DNA of 64,000 nucleotides from Slackia sp. (lineage in GTDB: Bacteria; Actinomycetota; Coriobacteriia; Coriobacteriales; Eggerthellaceae). This document shows, piece by piece, positions 18,785-27,995 of the stretch. The first letter of the stretch is position 1. The number at the start of each line of letters is the position of its first letter. The stretch spans positions 1 through 64,000 of the forward strand of contig JAUNBA010000009.1 of assembly GCA_030527325.1 (NCBI GenBank), read 5' to 3'. The position numbers and the translations under genes are program-made. Under the pieces are notes generated by a model. That model had not been told where the DNA came from. It searched no databases and was given only the letters and a program-made list of their open reading frames with translations.

Positions 18785-21700
18785 GGCACTCCCCTTCCTC
18801 GCATGCGTCGAAACACGCAATGGGCCTGATGATGCGCTCGCGCAGCACGTCGGCGGGCGTGCGCATCGCCCATTCGGCGAAGCGGCCGAACGCCTCGGTC
18901 TCCCCGAGGCCCTCGCGATAGCGCACGCTGTCCGAAAGCTCGACTTTGCCATCGAAAGCGCACACGTGCACTTCGCGACGGCTCGCATCGCCGCACGGGC
19001 ACGGACGGATGCGCACCAGGCCCAACTCCTCGAACACAGCCAAGCCGCACGCGCATAAAGCAGGCGTCGCCTGTCTGCGCGGGTCGCGACGGACGCACGC
19101 ATCCGCCAAATCGTCATCGGACATTGTAAAGAAAACAAGCCCGTCGTGCATCGCTGCATCGGGCGCGGCGCCTTGTGCAAGACGCGCCTCGGCATCGCGC
19201 TGAAGGCAGCGCAGCTCGCGGTACACCCTGCCGAGCGCGTCATGATCGGGAGACGCCTGGCTCAAGATATCCTGGTTGAACGCGACGTCGCGGCCGCCGA
19301 ACAGCAGATGGACGCACGCGGGGGCGCCGTCGCGGCCCGCACGGCCGCTCATCTGGTTGAATTCGATTTCGGAAAACGGCATGCCGTACAGCGCGACATG
19401 GCGCACGTCGGGAATGTTCACGCCCTCGCCGAATGCCGACGTGCACACCAGCACGCGCAAAACGTCGCTGCGGAACAAGCGCTCGATGCGCGCGCGTTCG
19501 TCGCGCGAAAGACCCGCGTTGTAAAAGCCGATCTGCATAGCCACTTGAGGCACCATGCGACGCAGGGTGCGCGTGAGGTCGATCGCCCCCATGCGCGAAT
19601 TCACGTAGACGATGGTCTTTTCGCCCGAAGCGACGATACCCGCCAGATAGCTGTCCTTATCGCGCAGGCCGCGCCGATCGTCGAGCGACAGGTTCTGCCT
19701 GTCGAAGCCGTCGTACACCGTCTCCGTGATGCCCAGCCCCTCGATGATGCGGCGCGCCGTGTCGTCGGGCGCCGTGGCCGTGGTCGCGAGCACCGTCGGG
19801 CGACCCATGGCCGTCAACGCATCGGCAAGCGCGTCGTAGGCCTCGCGCTTGGCCGCGCCCGCCTGGGCCATGTGATGGGCCTCGTCGACCACGAGAAAGC
19901 CGACGCGCCCGCACGCCGCGATGTCGCGCACGTGGCATGCCAGGTATTCGGGCGTGGTCAAAAGCACGTCGATCGAGCCGTCCGCAAGGCCCGCATATAC
20001 GGCGACGCGGTCGTCGAACGAGGTCTCGCCCGTCAGGCAAGCTGCCGCAAGCCCGAAGCGCGAGAACAGCGAACCCATCGAAAAAGCCTGGTCGGATATG
20101 AGGGCGCGCAGCGGATACACCAAGACGCTCACCGCGCCGTCGGCCAAGGCGAGCCGCGCCGCATGCACCTGGAACACCAGCGATTTTCCGCGGCCCGTGC
20201 CCATGACGGCAAGCGTTCCGGCGCCGCGCTCGAGGCATGCCAAGGCGCGCTTCTGCGCATCATGCAGCCGGCCGTCGCCGATCGCCGCGCGCACCAATTC
20301 GCGCGTCAGCTCCTCGGGCCGCTCGCGGGCAATCGCCTCCCAGCTCCGACGCAGTTCGAGGCGTTCTTCGACGCACGCGCATGGCGCATCGGCATGCGGC
20401 ACGCGGCCCTCTTCGCAGCACAGGTCGTCGACGAATTCCATATCCTCGACGGGAAGGCAGGCCCGCAACGCGGGACACGGGCTTGCGGGCTCGATCGCAT
20501 CGAGCATGCATTTCACCGTGCGGCGGCCACGCCATTCGTCGATCTGCACCTGGAAGGCCGCGTCGACCACGCTGCCGCACGCCATGAGCCCTTCGATGCC
20601 GTCGCAGTGGAACATGATGGCGTCGACCGACGAGACCCCGTCGGTCAGCGTGCATGCCAGATGGTTCTTGCCCGCGCCCACCGCGCGGCAATTCGTCAGG
20701 CGCACGTTGCGCGCAAGATACCGGGGCGTGAGGTTTTCCTGGCCGAACGGCGCAAGACGGGAAAGCGCGTCCACGCTTTCGAGGGTGAGCTCGTCAAGAT
20801 CGACGAGCGCATCGATCTCGACGAGCGGATGGAAGCTGTCTTCGGGAAGGTTTTCCATGTACGCGCACAAGCGCTCGGAAAACTCGGGGAGCTTGTTCGC
20901 GGGAAGCGTCACGCCGACGGCGGCTTCGTGCCCGCCGAAACGCGTCAGGATGTCGGAGACCGACTCCACCGCCTTGAACAGGTTCACGCGCCCGACGCTG
21001 CGTCCCGACCCGCGGGCCTCGTCGCCTTCGATGGTGAACAGAAGCGACGGCACGCCATAAGCGTTGACCAGGCGCGATGCGACGATGCCCTTCACGCCCT
21101 CGTGCCAGCCCTCGCCCGCAACCACCAAAGCGCGCTGGTCCGCATAGATCGCGTCGGCCTCCGCTTTGGCCTCTTCGGCCAGATCCGCCTCGATCGCGCG
21201 GCGCGCATCGTTGACCAGGTCGAGCTCGCCCGCTTTCACCTGCGCCTGCTCGAAATCGTCGGCCATGAGCAACTCGAGGGCCAAGTCGGCGTTGCCCATG
21301 CGGCCCGCCGCGTTGAGGCGCGGAATGAGGGAGAAAGACAGATTCGTGGAAGACAGCGGCTTGTCGGCCATGTTGCATACGCCGACAAGCGCCGCTATGC
21401 ACGGGCGAGGATTCTCGTTCATGCGGGCGATGCCGTCCGCCACCAGGGCGCGATTCTCCCCGCGCAGCGGCATGAGGTCGGCCACCGTTCCCAGCGTCGC
21501 GAAATCGGTGTATTCACGCCATAGGTGAGGCATACCCAAGCGGCCGCCCAGCACCTGCACCATCTTCAACGCCACGCCGACGCCGGCCAACACGGCGCTC
21601 GGACACGAGGCGTCGCACTTGGGGTCGACGACGGGAACGCCTTCGGGAACGCAGGAGCCCGGTTCATGATGGTCGGTGACCACCACGTCGATGCCTGCAG

Positions 21701-22169
21701 CGAGAATCTCCGCCACCTCGTCGCGGCAGGATATGCCGCAGTCGACCGTCACGATCAGCGCAGGATCGAACGTCTTCGCGCGGGCGATGGACGCGGCGGT
21801 CAGACCGTAGCCTTCTTCGAAGCGCTTCGGAATAATGGGCACGGCATCGGCCCCCAAAGCCCGCAGGCCGCGCGTGAGCACCGTGGTGGCGGAAATGCCA
21901 TCGAGGTCGAAATCGCCGAAGACCACGATGCGCTTGCGGGCGCGCACGGCGGCTTCGATGACGTCGGCGCCTTGCTGCATGGCGGGAATTTCGTAAGGGT
22001 TGCGCCAGTCGCGATCGAGATCGGGTGCGAGGAAATCGCGCGCCTGCTCGACATCGACGATGCCGTGGGCGACCATCGTGTGCGCCACGAAGCGCGGAAG
22101 GCCGAATTCTTGTTGGATGGAGGAAACGAGCGCCGCATCGGCGGACGCTATGTGGAATTGCGCTGCCAT
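18777..22169 (-). CDS. RecJ exonuclease fused to a RecQ-like helicase
   Basis: 1130-residue fusion. The first half (to about residue 560) is a RecJ single-strand 5' exonuclease: FGDFDLDGISAT (residues 84-95), VTVDCGIS, VTDHHEPG (DHH motif III), then DHHA1 with GSGRSVGRVNLF. The second half is a superfamily 2 helicase: Walker A GTGRGKS near 656, DEAH-box DEAHH near 760, TTATAP motif III, and QMSGRAGRDG motif VI near 940, all RecQ-like. In most bacteria RecJ and RecQ are separate partners in recombination and replication-fork repair; here helicase and nuclease are one chain. No RQC/HRDC domain is obvious after the helicase; the tail has Cys pairs (CACG, CPCG). Start ATG 22169, weak AAGG site. 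Overlaps spoT/rel by 8 bases. Confidence 0.92.
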   Translation of the reverse strand: MAAQFHIASADAALVSSIQQEFGLPRFVAHTMVAHGIVDVEQARDFLAPDLDRDWRNPYEIPAMQQGADVIEAAVRARKRIVVFGDFDLDGISATTVLTRGLRALGADAVPIIPKRFEEGYGLTAASIARAKTFDPALIVTVDCGISCRDEVAEILAAGIDVVVTDHHEPGSCVPEGVPVVDPKCDASCPSAVLAGVGVALKMVQVLGGRLGMPHLWREYTDFATLGTVADLMPLRGENRALVADGIARMNENPRPCIAALVGVCNMADKPLSSTNLSFSLIPRLNAAGRMGNADLALELLMADDFEQAQVKAGELDLVNDARRAIEADLAEEAKAEADAIYADQRALVVAGEGWHEGVKGIVASRLVNAYGVPSLLFTIEGDEARGSGRSVGRVNLFKAVESVSDILTRFGGHEAAVGVTLPANKLPEFSERLCAYMENLPEDSFHPLVEIDALVDLDELTLESVDALSRLAPFGQENLTPRYLARNVRLTNCRAVGAGKNHLACTLTDGVSSVDAIMFHCDGIEGLMACGSVVDAAFQVQIDEWRGRRTVKCMLDAIEPASPCPALRACLPVEDMEFVDDLCCEEGRVPHADAPCACVEERLELRRSWEAIARERPEELTRELVRAAIGDGRLHDAQKRALACLERGAGTLAVMGTGRGKSLVFQVHAARLALADGAVSVLVYPLRALISDQAFSMGSLFSRFGLAAACLTGETSFDDRVAVYAGLADGSIDVLLTTPEYLACHVRDIAACGRVGFLVVDEAHHMAQAGAAKREAYDALADALTAMGRPTVLATTATAPDDTARRIIEGLGITETVYDGFDRQNLSLDDRRGLRDKDSYLAGIVASGEKTIVYVNSRMGAIDLTRTLRRMVPQVAMQIGFYNAGLSRDERARIERLFRSDVLRVLVCTSAFGEGVNIPDVRHVALYGMPFSEIEFNQMSGRAGRDGAPACVHLLFGGRDVAFNQDILSQASPDHDALGRVYRELRCLQRDAEARLAQGAAPDAAMHDGLVFFTMSDDDLADACVRRDPRRQATPALCACGLAVFEELGLVRIRPCPCGDASRREVHVCAFDGKVELSDSVRYREGLGETEAFGRFAEWAMRTPADVLRERIIRPIACFDACEEGECHA

Positions 22170-22276
22170 AATGTCACATGCCTTACTCAATCGTCTTGTC
22201 TCGCGTGCCATTGTCGCACATTCGAGCCCCTTTCGACGCAAGGCCGCGCGCAAGCCGCAATGCCCACGAAAGCAAC

Positions 22277-22314
22277 GAAAAGCCTCGGCCTCGCAGGAGG
22301 CTCCCGCGAGGCCG
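22277..22314 (-). terminator. Terminator of pth
   Basis: Minus-strand stem CGGCCTCGC / GCGAGGCCG with an 11-base loop, followed by AGGCTTTTC; about 10 bases past the pth stop. Confidence 0.75.
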
Positions 22315-22323
22315 ATGCCCGCT

Positions 22324-22884
22324 CTACGAGTTGAAACGCTGCTGCGTTTTCTCCAAACCGTTATCCAGGAAGAACAGCACCGCTTCGGCAGCGCGATGCG
22401 TCGCCTGGTCGAAATCGTCGCGCGCCTCCTTTTTCGGCGCGCTCAGCACCCAGTCGGCCGCGGGCATGCGTCCCGGAGGACGGCCGATGCCGACGCGGAC
22501 GCGCGTCCAATCCTTCGTCTGCAGCTTGTCGGCGATCGACTTCAGGCCGTTATGCCCCGCCAGCCCGCCGCCGAATTTGACGCGCACGGATCCCGGAGCG
22601 ATGTCCAATTCATCGTGGATGACCACGATGTCGGCAGGCGCCGCTTTATACAGCGCGCACAACTGCTTCACCGGACCGCCCGAAACGTTCATATAGCTTT
22701 GGGGCTTGGCCAGCACCAGATCCTCGCCGCGGTATTTCACCTTCGCCGTCAACGCGCCGCACTCGGTCTTCCAATACGCCGCGCGCAGCTCGGACGCCAC
22801 ATCGTCGATGGCGTCGAAGCCCGCGTTGTGACGGGTGTGGGCGTATTCGTCGCCCGGATTGCCCAGGCCCACGATCAAACGCAT
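22324..22884 (-). CDS. pth: Peptidyl-tRNA hydrolase
   Basis: 186-residue cytoplasmic enzyme that frees tRNA from peptidyl-tRNA dropped by stalled ribosomes. Family blocks are intact: GLGNPGDEYAHTRHNAGF (with the catalytic His), KPQSYMNVSG, VIHDELDIAPG and GGGLAGHNGLKSI. Standard length. ATG 22884 is preceded by GGAGGAATC. The gene follows the Mbeg1-like hydrolase gene by 91 bases and is followed by a terminator. Confidence 0.96.
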   Translation of the reverse strand: MRLIVGLGNPGDEYAHTRHNAGFDAIDDVASELRAAYWKTECGALTAKVKYRGEDLVLAKPQSYMNVSGGPVKQLCALYKAAPADIVVIHDELDIAPGSVRVKFGGGLAGHNGLKSIADKLQTKDWTRVRVGIGRPPGRMPAADWVLSAPKKEARDDFDQATHRAAEAVLFFLDNGLEKTQQRFNS

Positions 22885-22975
22885 GATTCCTCCTTGCATG
22901 GTCGAACGACGATTGTCCCACGGACGCGGCAGCGTACGGCCGAAAAGCATAAAACCCGCAGGCGGCCCGGCGCGA

Positions 22976-24175
22976 TCATGCGCGATCGCGCCGGGGGCGA
23001 TCGCGCCGCGCATCGTCATGCCCGGGGCCGCTCTCGTCGCGCCCGGGACCGCGCCAGGCGCGATGCGCCGCCTCTTCCGCCAGATCCCCCACGGCGGCCA
23101 TCAAAGTGGCGCGCGTGGATTCGTCGGCGTTTTTCGCGGCGTCGCGCAGCAGCGCAAGCGTCTTGGGGCCGAACTGGAGCACGTCGGAGAAATCGCGGGC
23201 GCCGCCCGCTTTCACCGCGTCGAACAACGCATCGACGATGCAGCGGGCGTCCTGCTCATCGTAGCTGGCAAGCCAAGACGCCACGACGTCGTGCGCGAAC
23301 TGCGAAGAAGGGGCTATGCCCGCACACCGCGCGAAATCGAAGCCTTCGACGCCCCAGGAAAACGGATCGTGCTGCCATATGCCCGACGCGTTCGATCGCA
23401 CCGCCGCGTATGGCACCGGATGATGCATCAGCATGCCTATCAGCGATTCCCTCGGCACATAACGCTCCACCAGCGGTGCTACGACCTGCTGCGCGGCCTG
23501 CGAAAGCGCCCCTTCCTTGAATCCCGGCGCATCGAGCGCGTAAACGCGTGCGATGCGCGCTCGCACGCTTCGGGAGCATGCGGCCGCGGCGTAGACGGCG
23601 AGGTTTCCTCCCTTGGAATGGCCGCCCACGTACAGCGTGCGCGGCAAGCGGGCGCTCACGGTCTCCAGGTAGCGCGCGGCACGCAGCTGCGCGGGCACGC
23701 GCTCCATGTAAGCCATGTCGAAATCCTCGCGCCATCCGGTAAACGAGCAGTCGGTGCCGCGATAGGCCACGAACGCGAACGAACGCTTATACGTAAACGA
23801 GAGCGCTGCGAACTGCGTGCCTTCCTGTTCGTCGAGAACGCTCGCGCATTCCGTCATTTCCATATCGCGAAAACGCGGGCTGGCCGCCAGCGCGAGCAAG
23901 AGCTCCTTCACTTTGTCGGGCATAAGTCCGACGAACATCTCGCGATAACGCTCCGCAAGCAGGATATCCCTGAAGCGGACCCTGCGGCGCGGCACGAGCG
24001 AGCGGAGACGCGCGGCGGCGCGACCGCCGAGCGTCGCCTCGTCGCGCATCGCGGGAAGCACCGCTTCGGTGCGCGTCATGCAGAATTCGGAAAGTACCAG
24101 CGCGTCGACGGCGCAAAACGGCACCTCTTCGAACGAGGCGAACTCCGTCGCCAGATAATCCATGATCGTGCGCAT
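22976..24175 (-). CDS. Mbeg1-like alpha/beta-hydrolase (DUF2974)
   Basis: 399-residue cytoplasmic protein of the Mbeg1-like/DUF2974 group of lipase-related hydrolases. The nucleophile elbow is GHSKGGN (near residue 205), preceded by FVAYRGTDCSFTGWREDF, which corresponds to the lipase oxyanion strand, and followed by YALDAPGF with a candidate acid. A later His near MLMHHPVPYA is a plausible third catalytic residue. ATG 24175 follows AAGGGG by 7-8 bases. The last 40 residues are Arg/Asp/Gly-rich and low complexity. Natural substrate is unknown. Confidence 0.85.
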   Translation of the reverse strand: MRTIMDYLATEFASFEEVPFCAVDALVLSEFCMTRTEAVLPAMRDEATLGGRAAARLRSLVPRRRVRFRDILLAERYREMFVGLMPDKVKELLLALAASPRFRDMEMTECASVLDEQEGTQFAALSFTYKRSFAFVAYRGTDCSFTGWREDFDMAYMERVPAQLRAARYLETVSARLPRTLYVGGHSKGGNLAVYAAAACSRSVRARIARVYALDAPGFKEGALSQAAQQVVAPLVERYVPRESLIGMLMHHPVPYAAVRSNASGIWQHDPFSWGVEGFDFARCAGIAPSSQFAHDVVASWLASYDEQDARCIVDALFDAVKAGGARDFSDVLQFGPKTLALLRDAAKNADESTRATLMAAVGDLAEEAAHRAWRGPGRDESGPGHDDARRDRPRRDRA

Positions 24176-24525
24176 CCGAGCGCCCCTTCCCTCTGCAGCG
24201 AACCAGACGCTTCGCCTGCGCGTCTTTGCCGGCGAAACGCTTCTTTCTGCGAAATCATACCCCCGCAAGCAAGCGGCGAATGGCGCCGCGTCCGCCATGC
24301 AGCGACCAAAAAGCCATCGACAGCTGCGCGAATCAACCGGCGACGGCGAATGGCGCCATCAACGACATTGCCGGTTCGCCGCGAAACGCCCCCCCCCTTT
24401 TTTTCAACCATGACCGCCGCACGCAGGAGCGCGCTGGCCACCATCATGAGGGGCGAGTAGCGTGGCGGCCATCCCGTGCGTCGTGCATCGAATCCGACCG
24501 AAAGCGCCCTCCAAAATGCCATTGT

Positions 24526-24687
24526 GGGAAGTTTTTTGCGGGTATGGCACACAAACCGCAACATCAAGGCCGCGAGAAAAGAGGGGTCCTTGCGTTTTCC
24601 CAGTTCGCAATCGACCATGAATGCACAATGAGGCGATAAGTCGCGTGCAGGGGAGAAAATTTGTGCCATACCCGCAAAAAACGTCCC
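24526..24687. repeat. MITE-like element with 26-bp inverted terminal repeats
   Basis: Left arm 24526-24551 and right arm 24662-24687 are inverted copies: GGGAMG followed by TTTTTTGCGGGTATGGCACA, 25 of 26 positions identical, with the inner 20 perfect. They enclose 110 bases without a gene. The size and layout resemble a miniature inverted-repeat element; no target duplication could be recognised by eye. An alternative is a pair of oppositely oriented regulatory sites. Confidence 0.55.
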
Positions 24688-25143
24688 CGAAAGCCCGGTG
24701 AACCCGATAAGCAGCAAAGAGCACGAAGAGCGAGAGGCCGAAAACGACCGCGATACCGAGAAAGAGGCTTCGCAGAATCGTCGTCGGCATTCGCGCTTAC
24801 GCAAAGCGGCGCAAAAGGGTCCGAACCGAATCCGCACCCTCGAATCGGCAAGCCATCGGCCCATCAGGCCAGCGAACACCTTAGGCGCAAAGCGGCGCGA
24901 GCGGGCTTCCGCATGGAAATCCCCCGACCGCACGGCAATTGCCACCGCGCCGTCAACCGACCAGAACTCAAACGACATAGTTCGAACTCACGCGCAATTG
25001 CCCCCAAGATCCTACAAACAATCTGGGGCAAAACACTCCGTTCGAGATCGCGCATAGAGCAGCCTTACGAACCCCGAAAAGCCCTGGAACGAAGAAGCGA
25101 CCGTCGAAAGAAGTCGGGAATCCAGCGCCGGCACATCCGCGAA

Positions 25144-25184
25144 AACGTGAAGGCCCGCCGCATCAAGCGGCGGGCCTTCACGTT
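25144..25184 (-). terminator. 18-bp hairpin, probable terminator of prs
   Basis: Perfect arms AACGTGAAGGCCCGCCGC (25144-25161) and complement (25167-25184), 5-base loop; on the minus strand the second arm ends in GTTTTC. It lies about 190 bases past the prs stop. Confidence 0.55.
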
Positions 25185-25228
25185 CAATCGCAACACCAGC
25201 GAGAACAATCGCAGCGGATGCATCATGC

Positions 25229-25262
25229 AAAAAAAACGGCGAGCGCAGCTGCCGCAAGCTCC
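25229..25262 (-). terminator. Candidate terminator with T8, 3' of prs
   Basis: Minus strand has GAGC...GCTC around a GCAGCTGC palindrome followed by eight T residues (complement of A8 at 25229-25236). The stem is imperfect; it could act before the 25144-25184 hairpin. Confidence 0.35.
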
Positions 25263-25375
25263 CATGCCTGTCGCCTGCAATCGCAGACACATGAGGCCGT
25301 AGACGGCCACAGCTCAAGCCGCAATGCCAGCAGAGGCTCAGGCCGCACCGCTCTCAATGCGGTCCAACCGAAAGC

Positions 25376-26332
25376 TTACTCGAACAAAGAAGCGACGGAA
25401 CCGTTCTCGTAGACGTTACGGATGGTCTTGGCGAACAGCGGAGCCACGGACAGCACCTTGATCTTGCCGACCTGGCGCTCGGCAGGCACGGGAATAACGT
25501 TGGTCACCACGACCTCCTCGATGCAGGAATTCGCGATGCGCTCGTACGCAGGGCCGCTGAAGATGCCGTGCGTCGCGCAGGCGAACACCTGGGCGGCGCC
25601 TTTCGCCTTCAGCGTTTCGGCGGCGGCCACAAGAGAGCCCGCCGTATCGATCATGTCGTCATTGAGGATGCAGATCTTGCCGGTGACGTCGCCGATCAGC
25701 GCCGTGATCTCGGCCTGGTTGTGACGCGGACGATCCTTATGCATGATGGCGATGTCGCTCTCGAGCATGGTCTGGAATTTCTTAGCGGCCTTCGCGCGAC
25801 CCACATCGGGAGATACCACGCACAGCTTCTCGGGATCGAAGCCCTTCTTCTTGAAGTAATCGACGAAGATAGGCATGGCCGTCATATGGTTCACCGGACG
25901 GTCGAAAAAGCCCTGGATGGCGTCCTGGTGCAAATCGATGGTGATGACGTTGTTCACGCCTGCGGTTTCAAGCAGGTCGGCGACGAGTTTGGCCGTGATG
26001 GGCTCGCGCGGCGCGGCCTTGCGGTCCTGGCGGGCGTAGCCGAAATGCGTGATGACGGCAGAAATGCTACGGGCGGATGCGCGCTTGGCGGCATCGACCA
26101 TGATGAGAAGCTCCATCAGCGCGTCATTGATATGAGCGCCTGCGACGGACTGGACCAAGAACACGTCGGCGCCGCGCACGCTCTGGAGATAGCGCGCGTA
26201 GATTTCACCGTTGGCGAACTTCTCGAGCTTCACGTTGCCCAAGGACACACCCAACTCGTCGGCGATCTGCTCGGCCAACTCGGGGTTCACCGAACCGCTG
26301 AAAACGGCCATGCTCTTCTTCATCTCGGTCAT
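25376..26332 (-). CDS. prs: Ribose-phosphate pyrophosphokinase (PRPP synthetase)
   Basis: 318-residue cytoplasmic enzyme that makes PRPP from ribose 5-phosphate and ATP, feeding purine, pyrimidine, His, Trp and NAD synthesis. Visible: the flexible-loop THFGYARQDRKAAPREPITAK segment near residue 100-120 (written in pieces: FGYARQDRK and EPITAKL), the metal site DLHQDAIQGFFDRPV, and the PRPP-binding loop DDMIDTAGS near 220. Standard class I length. ATG 26332 has AGGAG 9 bases before. Downstream of glmU with a hairpin between; glmU and prs are neighbours in many Gram-positive genomes. Confidence 0.97.
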   Translation of the reverse strand: MTEMKKSMAVFSGSVNPELAEQIADELGVSLGNVKLEKFANGEIYARYLQSVRGADVFLVQSVAGAHINDALMELLIMVDAAKRASARSISAVITHFGYARQDRKAAPREPITAKLVADLLETAGVNNVITIDLHQDAIQGFFDRPVNHMTAMPIFVDYFKKKGFDPEKLCVVSPDVGRAKAAKKFQTMLESDIAIMHKDRPRHNQAEITALIGDVTGKICILNDDMIDTAGSLVAAAETLKAKGAAQVFACATHGIFSGPAYERIANSCIEEVVVTNVIPVPAERQVGKIKVLSVAPLFAKTIRNVYENGSVASLFE

Positions 26333-26373
26333 GGATATTCGCTCCTCTTCATCAAGACCTTAACTGCAAGAAA

Positions 26374-26409
26374 CGTCTGACGGGCACGCATGCGCGCACC
26401 CGTCAGACG
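26374..26409 (-). terminator. Hairpin between glmU and prs
   Basis: 11-bp arms CGTCTGACGGG (26374-26384) and complement (26399-26409), with TTTCTT following on the minus strand. It may partly terminate glmU transcripts ahead of prs. Confidence 0.55.
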
Positions 26410-26447
26410 CCCAGGCTTCGTATGTCATTATGCCGTATTGCGCGGTT

Positions 26448-27866
26448 TTATTCAGCCTTCGATTGCGCTTCGGCCTTGCGGGCACGCAGCTTCGCCATAT
26501 GTTTAGACGCCCAGCCGGCGATTTCACGCTGGTCGGAGCGCTCCAGGGCCAACGCATCGGCGGCCACGTCGCGCGTGATGCACGATGCCGCGCCGACGAT
26601 GGCGCCGCGGCCGATCTTCACGGGAGCCACCAACATGGAATCGCTGCCGACGAACACATCGTCTTCGATCACCGTGGCGTTCTTATTCACGCCGTCGTAG
26701 TTGCACGTGATCGAGCCGGCGCCGATATTGACGCCCGACCCCATCGTGGTGTCTCCGATATAAGACAGGTGCGGAACCTTGCTGCCGACGCCGATCGTGG
26801 ACTTCTTGATCTCCACATGCGTGCCCGCCTTGGCCCCTTCGCACAGATGGGTGCCGGTGCGCAGATACGCGCGCGGACCCGCCGTGGCGGCATCGTCGAT
26901 ACGCGCGTTTTCGGCCACGGTCTCATCGATGCGGCAGCCGCGGCCGACCAGCGTGTCGGTCAGACGGGTGTTCGGACCGATCACGCTGCCCTTGCCGACC
27001 TTGGTCTCGCCCAGAAGAAACGTGGCGGGCAGAAGCTCGACATCGTTTTCGATTTCGACATCGGGGCCGATCCAGACGGTATCGGGATCCCACATGGTGA
27101 CGCCTGCAGCCATATGGCGCTCGTTGATGCGATGCTGCATGGCCTTGGTGGCCTGAGCCAGCTGAATGCGGGAATTGACGCCCATGGCCTCTTCGGCGTC
27201 GTCAGTGGTCAGGGCCAGCACTTCGCGGCCGTCGGCGCGGCAGATTTCGAGCACGTCGGTGAGGTAGTACTCGCCCTGCGCGTTATCGTTGGACACGCGG
27301 GAAAGCGCGTCGAAGAGCGCCGGCGCATCGAAGCAATAGAAACCGGCGTTGCACTCGGTGATCGCAGCTTCTTCGGGCGTAGCATCCTTCTGCTCGACGA
27401 TGCGCACCACCGCTTCGCCTTCGCGCACGATTCGGCCGTAGCCGAAGGGGTTTTCCATCTGCATGGTGAGCACCACCATGGCGGCATCCGTCTCCTCGCG
27501 CTTGGCGACGAGGGCGGCGATCGTCTCGGGAGTGATCAGGGGGCAATCGCCCGAAAGCACGACGAGCGATCCTTCGGCGATCGAACCGTCGGCGCAGGTC
27601 ATAGCCTCGCGAGCGGCGTTGACCGCATCGCCTGTACCCAGCTGCTGCGTCTGGATGACGATTCGCGTGTCATCCTGCACGAGCGGCGCGACGCGCTCGC
27701 TCATGTGGCCCAGAACGGAAATGACGTCGGAAATGCCCGCCTTGCGGGCGGCGTCCACCACCCAGCGCACGAGCGGCTTGCCCAGCACTTCGTGGGCCAC
27801 TTTGGGTTTATCGGATTTCATACGGGTGCCGGCACCCGCTGCAAGAATCAAAGCTTTGGCGTTCAT
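26448..27866 (-). CDS. glmU: Bifunctional GlmU: GlcN-1-P acetyltransferase / UDP-GlcNAc pyrophosphorylase
   Basis: 472-residue cytoplasmic enzyme for the last two steps of UDP-GlcNAc synthesis for peptidoglycan. The N-terminal nucleotidyltransferase begins with LILAAGAGTRMKSDKPK, and QQLGTGDAV and GDCPLI follow. The C-terminal half is a left-handed beta-helix of hexapeptide repeats (GRGCRIDETVAENARIDD, SYIGDTTMGSGVNIGAG, TCNYDGVNK with the acetyltransfer site). ATG 27866 has GAAGG 8 bases before, and a TATACT box lies at 27905-27910. GlmM for the preceding step is at 41952-43322. Confidence 0.97.
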   Translation of the reverse strand: MNAKALILAAGAGTRMKSDKPKVAHEVLGKPLVRWVVDAARKAGISDVISVLGHMSERVAPLVQDDTRIVIQTQQLGTGDAVNAAREAMTCADGSIAEGSLVVLSGDCPLITPETIAALVAKREETDAAMVVLTMQMENPFGYGRIVREGEAVVRIVEQKDATPEEAAITECNAGFYCFDAPALFDALSRVSNDNAQGEYYLTDVLEICRADGREVLALTTDDAEEAMGVNSRIQLAQATKAMQHRINERHMAAGVTMWDPDTVWIGPDVEIENDVELLPATFLLGETKVGKGSVIGPNTRLTDTLVGRGCRIDETVAENARIDDAATAGPRAYLRTGTHLCEGAKAGTHVEIKKSTIGVGSKVPHLSYIGDTTMGSGVNIGAGSITCNYDGVNKNATVIEDDVFVGSDSMLVAPVKIGRGAIVGAASCITRDVAADALALERSDQREIAGWASKHMAKLRARKAEAQSKAE

Positions 27867-27904
27867 GCGAGAACCTTCTTCGCATCGGCAATAAAAACAC
27901 GCGC

Positions 27905-27910
27905 AGTATA
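27905..27910 (-). promoter_or_regulatory. -10 box (TATACT) for glmU
   Basis: Minus strand GCGCTATACTGCG about 40 bases before the glmU start. No -35 box recognised. Confidence 0.45.
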
Positions 27911-27995
27911 GCGCAGGGCGCCCTGAAAGCCCCATCGGCGCCCGTAAACCCATGTAATCGGCAGGAAACGAAGCTATAACGCCCGGAATCTCCCG

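Larger units (their letters stand above)
24176..25375. other. 1.2 kb stretch without a convincing gene
   Basis: Open frames here are shadows or lack ribosome sites. The best candidate is a 128-codon minus-strand frame (24404-24790) whose first 35 residues look like one hydrophobic helix, but it has no Shine-Dalgarno and runs through the inverted-repeat structure at 24526-24687, so it is at most a remnant. A C-run followed by T-run (24391-24405), the inverted repeat, and hairpins after prs are the only structured elements seen. No tRNA cloverleaf is visible. Confidence 0.6.

Noticed and set aside
16409-19243. 944-residue spoT/rel with a long N-terminal extension
   Set aside because: The extension lies in antisense-like sequence within the recJ-recQ gene; ATG 18784 has a good site and fits the family N-terminus.
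24404-24790. 128-codon minus-strand gene
   Set aside because: Only the first 35 residues look protein-like, there is no ribosome site, and the frame passes through the inverted-repeat element. Listed as a possible remnant, not as a gene.
24840-24860. tRNA-like GGTTCGAATC-type T-arm hint
   Set aside because: No complementary acceptor, D-arm or anticodon arm could be found around it.
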